Assembly: GCF_003044185.1 (NCBI RefSeq)
Contig: NZ_PYYB01000001.1
Location: 1,116,001 to 1,180,000, forward strand
Length of the DNA stretch: 64,000 nucleotides
Source: Paraconexibacter algicola
Lineage (GTDB): Bacteria > Actinomycetota > Thermoleophilia > Solirubrobacterales > Solirubrobacteraceae
Direction of reading: 5' to 3'
In this document: positions 33,964-41,986 of the stretch, piece by piece
How positions within the stretch are numbered: position 1 is the first letter of the stretch
Layout of the letters: each line of letters starts with the position of its first letter
Program-made: the position numbers and the translations under genes
The notes under the pieces: generated by a model
The model's input: only the letters and a program-made list of their open reading frames with translations
What the model was told of the DNA's origin: nothing
The model's database searches: none

Positions 33964-34355
33964 GCGTGACGGGCCTCCTTGGCCTCGAGTTCGGCGCGGC
34001 GGCGGGCGACCTCGGCCTCCGCCTGCTCGGCGGCCGCGACGAGGATGCGGCGCATCTCCTCGATCTCGGCGCGCGCGATCTGCTTCCAGACGACGACGGC
34101 GACCGCCCACACGAGCAGGTAGGCGACGGCGCCGACCATGATCGCCCGGAGGATCGCGTCGCTCGTCGGCAGCCCGGCGCGGGTGGCGAGCAGCAGGCCC
34201 AGGCCGAAGCCGGCGAGGCCGCCCCAGCCCTTCGCGGTGGCGATCGTGCGCCGGGCGCGCGGGTGGTCGGTGAGGCGCAGCCCGCCGCTGGTGTCCGGGC
34301 CGGCGGCCGCGCCGGAGGCCTCCTCGTCCTGCCCCTTCTTCGCCTTCCGGGCCAT
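33960..34355 (-). CDS. Small membrane protein of unknown function in the flhA-flhF operon
   Basis: I do not recognise this 131-residue protein. It has a charged cytoplasmic N-terminus with KAKKGQDEEASG, two hydrophobic helices (about residues 46-62 and 68-92, AIMVGAVAYLLVWAVAVVVW) and a C-terminal coiled coil (ARAEIEEMRRILVAAAEQAE to the end). This hairpin-plus-coiled-coil shape could contact the flagellar base or a soluble partner. It lies 3 nt after flhF and overlaps the glycosyltransferase start by ATGA, so it is made together with the export genes. Confidence 0.75.
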   Translation of the reverse strand: MARKAKKGQDEEASGAAAGPDTSGGLRLTDHPRARRTIATAKGWGGLAGFGLGLLLATRAGLPTSDAILRAIMVGAVAYLLVWAVAVVVWKQIARAEIEEMRRILVAAAEQAEAEVARRRAELEAKEARHA

Positions 34356-34358
34356 GGT

Positions 34359-35642
34359 CTAGGCCGCGATGAGCGCGGTGGCCAGCTCGCTGGCGTCGGC
34401 CGGTCGCAGGCCGCTGGTGACGCCCTGCCCGCGGCCGAGGAAGGAGAGCGGCAGGCCGCTGTCGATCGCCAGGTCGACGACGGTGCCGAGCGCGTCGGTC
34501 TCGTCGGCGTGCGTGAGCGCGATCGCGCAGGGCCGCAGCGACCGGGTGCCCATGACGAGCTCGCGGGCGGGACGCGACGCGATCGTGGCGGGGACGGTGA
34601 GGTGCAGCTCGTCGGCGCGCAGCTGCGCGAGCTCGGCGGCGAGGACGCGCAGCTCGGCCTCGGCGCGCGGGCTGACCCCGGGCGTGTCGAGGACGACGAG
34701 CGACGTGGCGCGCAGCTCCTCGATGCGGGCGGCGGCCCACTCCGCGTCGAGCGCCGAGTGGACGGTGACGCCGGGCGCGGACTCGGCGAGCAGCTCGCGC
34801 AGCTCGGCGCCCTGGTCGGGGGCGCGCAGCGTGACGCACGCGACCGGGATCTGGGTGCGGGCGGCGTAGGCGGCGGCGAGCCGGGCGACGCAGCGGGTCT
34901 TGCCGGAGCCGCCGGGGCCGACGAAGCCGATGACGCGGCCGTGCGCTCCGCGGGTGATGTGCACGGGGATGCGCGCGGCGAGCGTGCGCTGCACGAGCGG
35001 GACGAGCGCGCTGCCCGCCCCGGCGAACGGCACGAGCGTGGTGACGGTCTCGGTGACGACCTCGTCGGCGAGCGCGGTCGTCAGGCCCATGTCGACGAGC
35101 GTGTCGCGGGCCAGCGCCGCGTCGCTGCCGGGGGCGAGCACGCTCGCGGACGGCACCGGGACGGGCGCGGCGACAACGGGCTCGACGGCGAGCGACACGA
35201 GCGCGTCGGCGTCGTCCTCCACGACCGGGGCGGCGGCGAACGCCTGTGCCATCGCCTCGGCGGTGAGCGCCGGCTCGACGGGCTCGGGGACGGCGGTGAC
35301 CTCGGGCGCGACGACGGGCCGCACGACCGGGGCGGGCGGCGTGGCCTGACCGGCCAGGAGCGCCTTGAGGTGCTCCTCGAAGGTGCCCTCCTGCGCGCCG
35401 GGCTCGCCGTCGTGGGCGGCCAGCGGCTCGGGGAGGGCGGGCGTGTCGTCGACGAGGTCGACGGTCGTGGCGGCCGCGGTCGCCTCCAGCTCGATCACGC
35501 GCTTGCTGAAGAAGCCGCCGACGCCGCCCTCGGCGCCCTCGCCGCGGCGGACGATGACGGCGTCCTCGCCGAGCTCCTCGCGGATCTGGGCGAGCAGCTC
35601 GTCCATCACGCGGCCGCGGTAGGTCTTCGTCCGGTTGGTCAT
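34359..35642 (-). CDS. flhF: Flagellar biosynthesis SRP-type GTPase FlhF
   Basis: The 427-residue protein starts at ATG 35642, overlapping the flhA stop. The N-terminus (TYRGRVMDELLAQIREELGE) is the FlhF B-domain start; a Pro/Ala/Val-rich linker follows (about residues 80-170). The NG domain has the P-loop GFVGPGGSGKTRCVARLAA near residues 240-260, CVTLRAPDQGAELREL and LVVLDTPGVSP (G3). FlhF sets the place and number of flagella with FlhG; no flhG is seen immediately downstream. The gene is in its usual position after flhA. Confidence 0.93.
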   Translation of the reverse strand: MTNRTKTYRGRVMDELLAQIREELGEDAVIVRRGEGAEGGVGGFFSKRVIELEATAAATTVDLVDDTPALPEPLAAHDGEPGAQEGTFEEHLKALLAGQATPPAPVVRPVVAPEVTAVPEPVEPALTAEAMAQAFAAAPVVEDDADALVSLAVEPVVAAPVPVPSASVLAPGSDAALARDTLVDMGLTTALADEVVTETVTTLVPFAGAGSALVPLVQRTLAARIPVHITRGAHGRVIGFVGPGGSGKTRCVARLAAAYAARTQIPVACVTLRAPDQGAELRELLAESAPGVTVHSALDAEWAAARIEELRATSLVVLDTPGVSPRAEAELRVLAAELAQLRADELHLTVPATIASRPARELVMGTRSLRPCAIALTHADETDALGTVVDLAIDSGLPLSFLGRGQGVTSGLRPADASELATALIAA

Positions 35643-37738
35643 GCGGTCACGACTCCGATCGTCTCGACGTTGATGCCGGGCGCGATCTCGTTGTACGCGC
35701 ACACGGACAGCTGGGGGAGCGCCTGCTCGCACAGGCGCCGCAGGTGCCGTCGCACGCGCGACGAGCACAGCAGGACGGGGCGGCGGCCGCGGGCGATCGC
35801 CGCGTCCACCTGGTCGCCGAGCGAGCGCACGAGGTCGGCGGCCCGGTCCGGGTTCATCGCGAGGTACTCGCCGTCGGCGGTCTGGGCGATCGACTCGCTG
35901 ACCTCCATCTCGATCGCCGGGTCCAGCGCGATCGCGCGCAGCCGCTGCTCCTCGTCGAGGTAGGGCGCGACGATCGTGCGGCCCAGCGCCTGCCGCGCGT
36001 ACTCGGCGAGCAGGTCGGGGTCGCGGGTGATGCGCGCCCGGTCGCCGGCCGCCTCGACGATCGCGCCGAGGTCGCGGATCGAGACGCCTTCGCGCAGCAG
36101 CGCCTGCAGGACGCGCTGCAGCTCGCCGACGCTGAGCAGGTCGGGGACGACCTCCTCGACGACGGCGGCGTTGCTCTCCTGCAGGCGGTCGAGGAGCGCG
36201 CGGGTGTCCTGGCGGGTGAGGAGCTCGGCGACGTGCCGGCGGATCGTCTCGGTGAGGTGCGTGACGATCACGGACTCGGCGTCCACGACCGTGTAGCCGA
36301 GCGCCTCGGCCTCGGCGCGCGCCATGTCCGGGATCCAGACGGCGGGCAGGCCGAAGGCGGGCTCGGTGGTCGGGATGCCGTCGAGCGTGCCGACCGCGTC
36401 GCCCGGGTCCATCGCGAGCTGGTGGCCGGGGGTGATGCGACCGCGGCCGACGATCGAGCCGCGGACCTTCATGACGTACTCGTGGGAGCCGAGCCCGACC
36501 TCGTCGTGGATGCGGACCGACGGGATGATCGTCCCGACCTCGCCGGCGATCTGGCGGCGGACGGCGCCGACCCGCTGCAGCAGCGCGCCACGCGGCGCGC
36601 CGGGCGCGCCGGCCTCCGCGCCGCCGGCGCTGGCGGACACGAGCGGCACGAGCCCGAAGCCGATGCAGAGCTCCAGGGCGTCCATGCCGATCGCCTCGAG
36701 CGCCTGCTCGCGCGGGGACGCGACGGGCGCGGGAGCGAGCGCGGCGGCGGCGGCCTCCTGCTCGTCGGCCTGCGCCTTCTCGGCGTCGGCCTTCATCAGG
36801 GCGCGCCCGGCGAAGAAGAAGATGCAGCCGATCACGAGGAACGGCAGCTTCGGCAGCCCGGGGACGAGCGCGAAGCAGCAGACGACTACGCCCGCGACCA
36901 TCGGGGCCTTGCTCTGCGAGGAGAGCTGCCCGGCGATGTCGGAGCCGAGGTCCTGGTCGGACGCGGCGCGCGTGACGATGATTCCGGTGGCGACGGAGAT
37001 CAGCAGCGCGGGGATCTGCGCGGCGAGGCCGTCGCCGATCGTCAGCAGGGAGAAGTGCTGGGCGGCCTCCCCGAACGGCATGCCCTGCTGCATGACGCCG
37101 ACGATGATGCCGCCGACGAGGTTGATCAGTGTGATCAGGACGGCGGCGATCGCGTCGCCCTTGACGAACTTCGAGGCGCCGTCCATCGCGCCGTAGAAGT
37201 CCGCCTCCTTGGAGATGTCCTGGCGGCGCTGGCGGGCCTGCTCCTCGGTGATCTGGCCGGCGTTGAGGTCGGCGTCGATCGCCATCTGCTTGCCGGGCAT
37301 CGCGTCGAGCGTGAACCGCGCCCCGACCTCGGCGACGCGGCCGGCGCCGTTGGTGACGACGACGAACTGGATGACGATGAGGACGAGGAAGATGACGAGG
37401 CCGACGACCACGTTGCCGCCGACGACGAAGTTGCCGAACGCCTCGACGACGTGCCCGGCGTCCCCTTCGAGCAGGATCAGGCGGGTGACGCTGACGTTGA
37501 TCGCCAGCCGGAACAGGGTGGTGAGCAGCAGCAGCGACGGGAAGGCGCTGAAGTCGAGCGCGCGCGGGATGTAGAGCGTCGCGACGACGATCGCGAGGGC
37601 GAGCGAGATGTTCAGCGTGATCGCGAGGTCCAGCAGCGCCGGTGGGAGCGGCACCACGAGCATCACGACGATGAGGACGACGACCGCGGCGGCGGCGAGG
37701 TCCGAGTACTTCCCGATGCGGGAGAGGGTGGTGGTCAC
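35639..37738 (-). CDS. flhA: Flagellar type III export apparatus protein FlhA
   Basis: The 699-residue protein has eight N-terminal membrane helices including the FHIPEP-region motif ITLNISLALAIVVATLYI, LFRLAINVSVTRLILL and the cytoplasmic loop DAMPGKQMAIDADLNAGQI. The C-terminal half is the cytoplasmic domain that docks chaperone-substrate complexes (PSVRIHDEVGLGSHEYVMK, LREGVSIRDLGAIVEA, VLLCSSRVRRHL). FlhA is the nonameric export gate. GTG 37738 is the start; it has no strong ribosome binding site. A sigma-28-type promoter lies 51 nt upstream. Length is typical. Confidence 0.97.
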   Translation of the reverse strand: MTTTLSRIGKYSDLAAAAVVVLIVVMLVVPLPPALLDLAITLNISLALAIVVATLYIPRALDFSAFPSLLLLTTLFRLAINVSVTRLILLEGDAGHVVEAFGNFVVGGNVVVGLVIFLVLIVIQFVVVTNGAGRVAEVGARFTLDAMPGKQMAIDADLNAGQITEEQARQRRQDISKEADFYGAMDGASKFVKGDAIAAVLITLINLVGGIIVGVMQQGMPFGEAAQHFSLLTIGDGLAAQIPALLISVATGIIVTRAASDQDLGSDIAGQLSSQSKAPMVAGVVVCCFALVPGLPKLPFLVIGCIFFFAGRALMKADAEKAQADEQEAAAAALAPAPVASPREQALEAIGMDALELCIGFGLVPLVSASAGGAEAGAPGAPRGALLQRVGAVRRQIAGEVGTIIPSVRIHDEVGLGSHEYVMKVRGSIVGRGRITPGHQLAMDPGDAVGTLDGIPTTEPAFGLPAVWIPDMARAEAEALGYTVVDAESVIVTHLTETIRRHVAELLTRQDTRALLDRLQESNAAVVEEVVPDLLSVGELQRVLQALLREGVSIRDLGAIVEAAGDRARITRDPDLLAEYARQALGRTIVAPYLDEEQRLRAIALDPAIEMEVSESIAQTADGEYLAMNPDRAADLVRSLGDQVDAAIARGRRPVLLCSSRVRRHLRRLCEQALPQLSVCAYNEIAPGINVETIGVVTA

Positions 37739-37789
37739 TGGTCGTCACAGGCGTCCGCGGTGGAGGGAGGCCGCGGGGCCTGACCTGGG

Positions 37790-37816
37790 TGGTCGGACGC
37801 CGCGCGCCCGACTTGA
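37790..37816 (-). promoter_or_regulatory. Sigma-28-type promoter of the flhA operon (TCAA-N15-TCCGACCA)
   Basis: TCAA (37816-37813) and TCCGACCA (37797-37790) are exactly 15 nt apart on the minus strand. The RNA would have a leader of about 45 nt before GTG 37738. It would drive flhA, flhF, the small membrane protein and the GT2 gene. Confidence 0.65.
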
Positions 37817-37881
37817 GGGGACGAGCTCGCCCGGCCCGCGGCCTCGTGAGGACGTGGACACCCGAGCAGGAGGGACCGACG

Positions 37882-38433
37882 ATGAACCGGCCGATGCGCG
37901 CCGCACCACGCATGACGACCGCGGAGTTCCTCGCACTTCCCGAGACCCCGGACGGTTCGCGACTCGAGCTCCTCGACGGTGAGGTGCTCGCGATGAACCC
38001 GCCGAGCCGGGCGCATCAGCGCGTCGCGCTCCGTGTGGCCTCCGCCCTCCTGGTCTGGACCGACGCCGCGACCGGCCGCGGCGAGGTGCTCCCCGAGATC
38101 GGCGTCGATCCGGGGTCGGCCAGCATCCTGGTTCCCGACATCCAAAGGTTCGCCGCCGGCCGTGACCTGCCGGCGGATGCGCGCGCGTGGCCGGTCGGCG
38201 ACCTCGTCGTCGAGGTCCGCTCGGAGAGCACGGCGCGCTACGACCGCGAGGTCAAGCGCGAGCGCTACCTCGAGGCCGGCGCCCGCGAGGTGTGGCTCGT
38301 CGACCCGCTCACCGCGGCGGTCGTCGTCACCCGTCCCGGCGAGCCGGACGCCCTGCTCGGTCCCGGCGAGACGCTGACGTCGCCGCTCCTCCCCGGGTTC
38401 TCGCTGCCGCTCGCCCGGCTGCGCGTCGACTGA
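37882..38433 (+). CDS. Uma2 family (DUF820) PD-(D/E)XK endonuclease-fold protein
   Basis: The protein has 183 residues from ATG 37882, chosen because CAGGAGGG stands 7-8 nt upstream; open sequence further upstream overlaps the flhA promoter. MTTAEFLALPETPDG and RLELLDGEVLAMNPPS form the N-terminal part. The nuclease core is PDIQRF, VVEVRSEST (E-x-K area) and REVKRERYLEAGAREVWLVD, with the conserved Asp, Glu and Lys. Uma2 genes are abundant and often mobile in cyanobacteria and actinobacteria; function is unproven, a restriction-type or transposon link is suspected. It marks the start of a lower-GC accessory stretch. Confidence 0.88.
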   Translation: MNRPMRAAPRMTTAEFLALPETPDGSRLELLDGEVLAMNPPSRAHQRVALRVASALLVWTDAATGRGEVLPEIGVDPGSASILVPDIQRFAAGRDLPADARAWPVGDLVVEVRSESTARYDREVKRERYLEAGAREVWLVDPLTAAVVVTRPGEPDALLGPGETLTSPLLPGFSLPLARLRVD

Positions 38434-38440
38434 GCGCTCC

Positions 38441-38458
38441 GCGGTTCACCTGAACCGC
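38441..38458 (+). terminator. Hairpin after the Uma2 gene
   Basis: GCGGTTCA (38441-38448) and TGAACCGC (38451-38458) pair perfectly over 8 bp with a 2-nt loop, 8 nt after the Uma2 stop. A smaller CCGCC/GGCGG stem follows. It is probably a terminator. Confidence 0.5.
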
Positions 38459-38571
38459 CGTCGCGGCGGGGTCACGGTGCCGCCTGGCGCTCGTGCAGTC
38501 GGCGCGCGCTTGTCGCGCGCTGCGGCAGCGGGTCCCCGCATCGATCAGGTCCGCGCGCCGTTTACGTCTAG

Positions 38572-39249
38572 GTGACGCATCCTGCGACGAGCCCGCTGAA
38601 CCGATCACGCAACCGGGCCTGCCTGGCGATCGCGTTCGCGGCAACCTCTCTCGGCGTTGGTGCCGGTCAGGCATCCGCGTCGACCGTCGAGCAACGCTCC
38701 TGCGAACGCGTCGGCGCGACCGTCGTGAAGGAGACCAAGTACGCGCAGGTCCTTCGTCTGCGCAACCGGCTGTACGGGTGCTTGCGAAGCCGCGGCAGAC
38801 TCGTGAGCTTCGGCGAGGTCGACTCGTTCGGATACTTCCTGGGCCAGCAGGGACCCATCAGCATGAACGGTCGCTGGGTCGCGTTCGGAATGCGTTCCGG
38901 ATCGCGATCCGGCACAGACTTCGAGTTCCGCGTCGTCGACCTCAGCAGACGCGCCGTGGTCCGGGCTCCGCTGCCGGTCATCCAAGCCCTCGCGCCGCTG
39001 CCCGATGAGGACACGGGATTCACGGCCGTGAGCGTCACACCTCGAGGGACCGCCGCGTGGATCATCAAGAGCTACGGGCCGAGTCCCAACTACGAGGTCT
39101 GGACCGCCGACACCGCCCTCGGCTCAACGTCCTTTCGCTCGCGGCTCGTCGCCCAAGGCAGCGACATCGACCCGCTACATCTCAGGACCACAGAGACCCG
39201 CGTCGGGTGGCTCCGAGCCGGCCAGCAACAGTCCGCTCCGAGGCGGTGA
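38572..39249 (+). CDS. Secreted protein, paralog of the one at 40984-41622
   Basis: The 225-residue protein has a signal peptide (RNRACLAIAFAATSLGVGAG, cleavage near ASA) and a mature part with paired Cys (RSCERVG, YGCLRSRG). Its middle matches the minus-strand protein at 40984-41622 block by block: GRWVAFGMRSG against GRFVAFAEDKTG, VVDLSRR against VVDLRTG, TAAWII against QAWTI, SRLVAQGSDIDPLHLR against SRLIASSPELDALSLR. The repeated beta-strand style suggests a small propeller-like fold. GTG 38572 has no clear ribosome binding site. GC content is lower than that of the flagellar genes. I know no function. Confidence 0.65.
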   Translation: MTHPATSPLNRSRNRACLAIAFAATSLGVGAGQASASTVEQRSCERVGATVVKETKYAQVLRLRNRLYGCLRSRGRLVSFGEVDSFGYFLGQQGPISMNGRWVAFGMRSGSRSGTDFEFRVVDLSRRAVVRAPLPVIQALAPLPDEDTGFTAVSVTPRGTAAWIIKSYGPSPNYEVWTADTALGSTSFRSRLVAQGSDIDPLHLRTTETRVGWLRAGQQQSAPRR

Positions 39250-39351
39250 GCCACGAAGCGACGCTCGATCGTCGCGCGTTGCAGCAGTGGCTGATCTGCG
39301 CGTGACGGGTCCCAGACCATCGATGTCCGGACGTCGTCGTAGCTTCGTGCG

Positions 39352-39639
39352 GTGCCGTTCGTCTCTCTGCAGTTCAACCTCGAAGCGCTGCGCAAGCTGG
39401 CCGAGCGAGGCCTGGCACAGGACGACGTGGTCTCGTTGTTCCGTGCGGAGCGTGTGGTCTGGACGACCAACCCGAATCCGCGCGCGGACAACAGCCGGCT
39501 CGTCATCGGTCCGACGCCGGCAGGTCGGATGATCACCGTCGTGGTGGACCGCGACAGCGACGACCACGGCCGGTGGCACGTGATGACGGCATGGGACGCC
39601 ACGCCGGCCCAGATCAAGCTCTTTCGGAAGGCGGGCTGA
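39352..39639 (+). CDS. BrnT/DUF4258-like toxin candidate
   Basis: The 95-residue protein starts at GTG 39352. Its second half, NSRLVIGPTPAGRMITVVVD then WHVMTAWDATPAQIKLFRKAG, has the strand order and closing pattern (V-x-T-A-x-x-A, basic tail) of BrnT/DUF4258 RNase-fold toxins, and the N-terminal half has a helix (LQFNLEALRKLAERGL). The next gene, 6 nt downstream, encodes a small helix-rich protein of antitoxin type. BrnT toxins are ribonucleases blocked by BrnA. The assignment rests on pattern and context, not on a clear active-site motif. Confidence 0.6.
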   Translation: MPFVSLQFNLEALRKLAERGLAQDDVVSLFRAERVVWTTNPNPRADNSRLVIGPTPAGRMITVVVDRDSDDHGRWHVMTAWDATPAQIKLFRKAG

Positions 39640-39645
39640 AGCGTC

Positions 39646-39870
39646 ATGATGGGTGGCATGGGCGAGGTCCACGATCACGATCCAAACGCGTTCGACGAGG
39701 CGCTCGCCGACGCGGAGGTTCACGTCTCAAAGGGAAGCCCGGACATCCTTGTGACGGTCACGGTGCCCGTCGACGCCGGCACGCTGGACGCGCTGACAGA
39801 ACGCGCCGACCGGGAGGGTCGCAACGTCGAGCAGATCGTCGCCGACGCTCTTCGCGCCGCAGCGGCCTGA
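39646..39870 (+). CDS. Ribbon-helix-helix-like antitoxin candidate
   Basis: The 74-residue protein has an acidic N-terminus (EVHDHDPNAFDEALADAEVH) and a C-terminal unit reading VTVTVPVDAGTLDALTERAD followed by EGRNVEQIVADALRAA. A strand followed by two helices with this spacing is the MetJ/Arc/CopG (ribbon-helix-helix) pattern of DNA-binding antitoxins. Toxin first, antitoxin second, with 6 nt between, is the brnTA order, and such pairs usually autoregulate. Two adjacent ATGs (39646, 39649) are both possible starts. Confidence 0.6.
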   Translation: MMGGMGEVHDHDPNAFDEALADAEVHVSKGSPDILVTVTVPVDAGTLDALTERADREGRNVEQIVADALRAAAA

Positions 39871-39966
39871 TTCAGCGGGGCCGGCACAAAGGACTGGCTC
39901 GGCCTCGGGTCACCGCCGGCGACCGCGCTCCCATCCGCGTGGATGCGCTCGTCGCGCGAAGGCGCA

Positions 39967-39992
39967 GTGCGCGGTGCGCGGTGCGCGGTGCG
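39967..39992. repeat. Short tandem repeat GTGCGCG
   Basis: Three full copies of GTGCGCG (39967-39987) plus a partial fourth lie 11 nt upstream of the start of the next gene. It may affect expression by length change, or be chance in GC-rich DNA. Confidence 0.55.
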
Positions 39993-40003
39993 AGGATCAA
40001 TGA

Positions 40004-40588
40004 GTGAGCAGAGCTACGCGCGCCGACGTCGTGACCCTTCTCACCGCGGAGGGTGCGGCGACAGAAGAGGCCGAAGCGATTGTCGTTGCGCTTGAGCGAG
40101 CTGAGCTGAATCCGCCGCAGATGCGGCGGTGGCTGGCCGACAGCGCGCGTGCGTACACCGTGAGCGTCGGCGCGACCGTCCATGGCGTTGATCTCAAACA
40201 GGTCCCTACGCACGCGATCGAGGCAGGCCGCGCAGACGCGGTCCAGGACGCAGCCGAGCGGTTCGCCGCGGCTGCGCCCGAGGAACGCATGCTGTGCCTG
40301 ACCTTCCTCTGCGATCTCGATGCGGTCCGCCGGCTCTCGCGTGGCGAGGACGAACGCCTTCAGCTCCTTTGCGAAGCCGCTGGGCTACTGCGTGGCAAGC
40401 TCAAGAAGGACATCGCAGTCAACGAAGCGCTGCAGACGACGCTCTCGGGCAACTTCGACGACACGACCCGGCTCGTTGACTGGATGTCGGATGACCGACT
40501 TGCGGAGGCCGTTGAGGCACTCCGCACCGGCGCGATCGATGTGGTCGAGCTCCGCAAGCGGGGCCCGTTGCACTTCGTGGGCTGGTGA
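40004..40588 (+). CDS. Hypothetical helical protein
   Basis: I do not recognise this 194-residue protein. It starts at GTG 40004 with AGGA 8-9 nt upstream. It is almost entirely alpha-helical in appearance: EEAEAIVVALERAELNPPQM, RRWLADSARAYTV, a middle with ALQTTLSGNFDDTTRLVDWM and an end with VELRKRGPLHFVGW. No membrane segment or signal peptide is present. It belongs to the accessory stretch between the flhA and flhB operons and has more A/T at third positions than its flagellar neighbours. Confidence 0.6.
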   Translation: MSRATRADVVTLLTAEGAATEEAEAIVVALERAELNPPQMRRWLADSARAYTVSVGATVHGVDLKQVPTHAIEAGRADAVQDAAERFAAAAPEERMLCLTFLCDLDAVRRLSRGEDERLQLLCEAAGLLRGKLKKDIAVNEALQTTLSGNFDDTTRLVDWMSDDRLAEAVEALRTGAIDVVELRKRGPLHFVGW

Positions 40589-40710
40589 TCGCTGGGCCAC
40601 GCGACGACAGGAATCGCCGCGGGCTGCGAGCGAAGCGGCGTACCGGCCTTTCGCTCACTCCCCGTGTCACGCGGAGGCGCACGTGCTAACACCGATGTCG
40701 CTAGCCCGTG

Positions 40711-40854
40711 TCAGCGAGCCCCGCCCCTTGCGCCGACGAGGAAGATCGACGCAGCGACGCCCGTTCCGATGATGTAGGCCCAGCGCTCGTTCGTGAACGT
40801 CGCGTTGGTGTCCGCTCCGGGGAGCGCCACTGTGGCGAACACGGCGACGACCAT
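40711..40854 (-). CDS. Small membrane protein (47 residues)
   Basis: ATG 40854 opens a 47-codon frame preceded by GGGGGAG with 5 nt spacing, a strong ribosome binding site. The protein has two hydrophobic segments, VVAVFATVALPGAD and YIIGTGVAASIFLVGA, separated by a polar turn TNATFTNERW, and ends in a short basic tail. I know no family. The upstream site resembles that of the DUF4234 gene (GGGGGAATTCCC against GGGGGAGTTCCC). Confidence 0.6.
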   Translation of the reverse strand: MVVAVFATVALPGADTNATFTNERWAYIIGTGVAASIFLVGARGGAR

Positions 40855-40983
40855 GGGAACTCCCCCGATCGGCTGAAGCACCGCTGCCACGCCCGAATCA
40901 TGCGCCGAGGCTGCGCACGTTCCCGGGACGCTGCCGTCTGGCGCGACGAGCGGATCCGCGGGGGAGCATCAGGGCGCTGGCCT

Positions 40984-41622
40984 CTACCTTGCTGGCTCGT
41001 AGTTCGGGTGCGGGCGCGCTGGCCAGGGTTGCTGCGTAGGGAACGCTTCGCAGCGTTCAGTGCCGGCGGTCGTCCAGCAGAACTCGCTGCTGCCCCGGCG
41101 GCGGAGAGAGAGCGCGTCGAGTTCGGGGCTGCTCGCGATGAGACGCGAGCCGTAGCGCGTAGCGGCCCGCACCGCGCCATCGATCGTCCAGGCCTGCTGC
41201 CCCTGTTCGTTGATGACCAGATCCCTCGCCGGCGCGAGCGGGAATGGACTGGCGCCAGCGGTGTAGTGACCCCGGGCTCGACCGGTGCGCAGGTCCACGA
41301 CAGAAACCTGAGTGTTCGTGTCGTCGCCGCGGCCGGTCTTGTCCTCGGCGAACGCCACGAACCGGCCCGCGATCTGGAAGAGGCGAGCCCGGCTGCTCCC
41401 GCCCAGATCGCTGTAGCGCTGGCCGACGCGATGACGGGTACGGGAGCGACGCAGGCAACCCAGGTAGTTCTCGCCAGAGCGGAACACCTTCACCGCATCG
41501 GTGGAGATGATCACCGGAGCATCGCCGGACGGGCACTTGCCGGCTGCTGCGGGAGCGCTGGCGCTCCAGAGGCTCGCGAGCGCCATCGCCGCGACCACCA
41601 AGCTGAGAATGCTGCGCTTCAT
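40984..41622 (-). CDS. Secreted protein, paralog of the one at 38572-39249
   Basis: The protein has 212 residues from ATG 41622, preferred to longer starts because it opens with a signal peptide (MKRSILSLVVAAMALASLWS to APAAAG) and has GGAAGGG just upstream. The mature part begins KCPSGDAPVIIS and continues YLGCLRRSR, GRFVAFAEDK, VSVVDLRTGRARGHY, GQQAWTIDG and SLRRRGSSEFCWTTAG. These blocks align with the plus-strand paralog at 38572-39249. The repeated strand-turn pattern (G-x-x-A-W) resembles PD40/TolB propeller blades also seen in the giant protein at 42557-46933. Function unknown. Confidence 0.75.
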   Translation of the reverse strand: MKRSILSLVVAAMALASLWSASAPAAAGKCPSGDAPVIISTDAVKVFRSGENYLGCLRRSRTRHRVGQRYSDLGGSSRARLFQIAGRFVAFAEDKTGRGDDTNTQVSVVDLRTGRARGHYTAGASPFPLAPARDLVINEQGQQAWTIDGAVRAATRYGSRLIASSPELDALSLRRRGSSEFCWTTAGTERCEAFPTQQPWPARPHPNYEPAR

Positions 41623-41743
41623 GCCCTTCCAACGCTTGTCCGCGACGCGAGTAGCGGAAGCGTGCGGCACTTCGCGCCGAACGGTCGCTGCCGAGCCCGC
41701 GTGGCAGCGGCGGCGGGAGAGGTCGTGTTCCGCGCGGGGTGGC

Positions 41744-41986
41744 TTACACGTCGCTCTGCGTGATCGTGAAGTGATCGACCCTGAGGCGGTCGAGGACCTT
41801 GAAGGAGTTGGACTGCTCGACCGCCTCCTTCCAACGATCAACGTGCCCGGCCCAGTTGCTGATCTCCGCATGTTCCACGTCGCTGACACCTGCTCGACGC
41901 GCGCCCGCATATCCCCAACGCTGGGCCTTGGGCACTCGGCCGTCCGGAAGCCCCTCGAAAACCAGTTGGAGCGTCAGGGAGTTCAT
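41744..41986 (-). CDS. Hypothetical protein, possibly the C-terminal remnant of a longer gene
   Basis: ATG 41986 opens an 80-residue frame with GC-rich third positions, ending RLRVDHFTITQSDV. The frame is open upstream to about 42268, and the stretch just before the ATG (GSILRYEAPLLQEDDGGEY) also looks protein-like, but further upstream the pattern is lost. This suggests a true start elsewhere or a frame-shifted relic. No ribosome binding site stands before ATG 41986. I know no family. Confidence 0.35.
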   Translation of the reverse strand: MNSLTLQLVFEGLPDGRVPKAQRWGYAGARRAGVSDVEHAEISNWAGHVDRWKEAVEQSNSFKVLDRLRVDHFTITQSDV

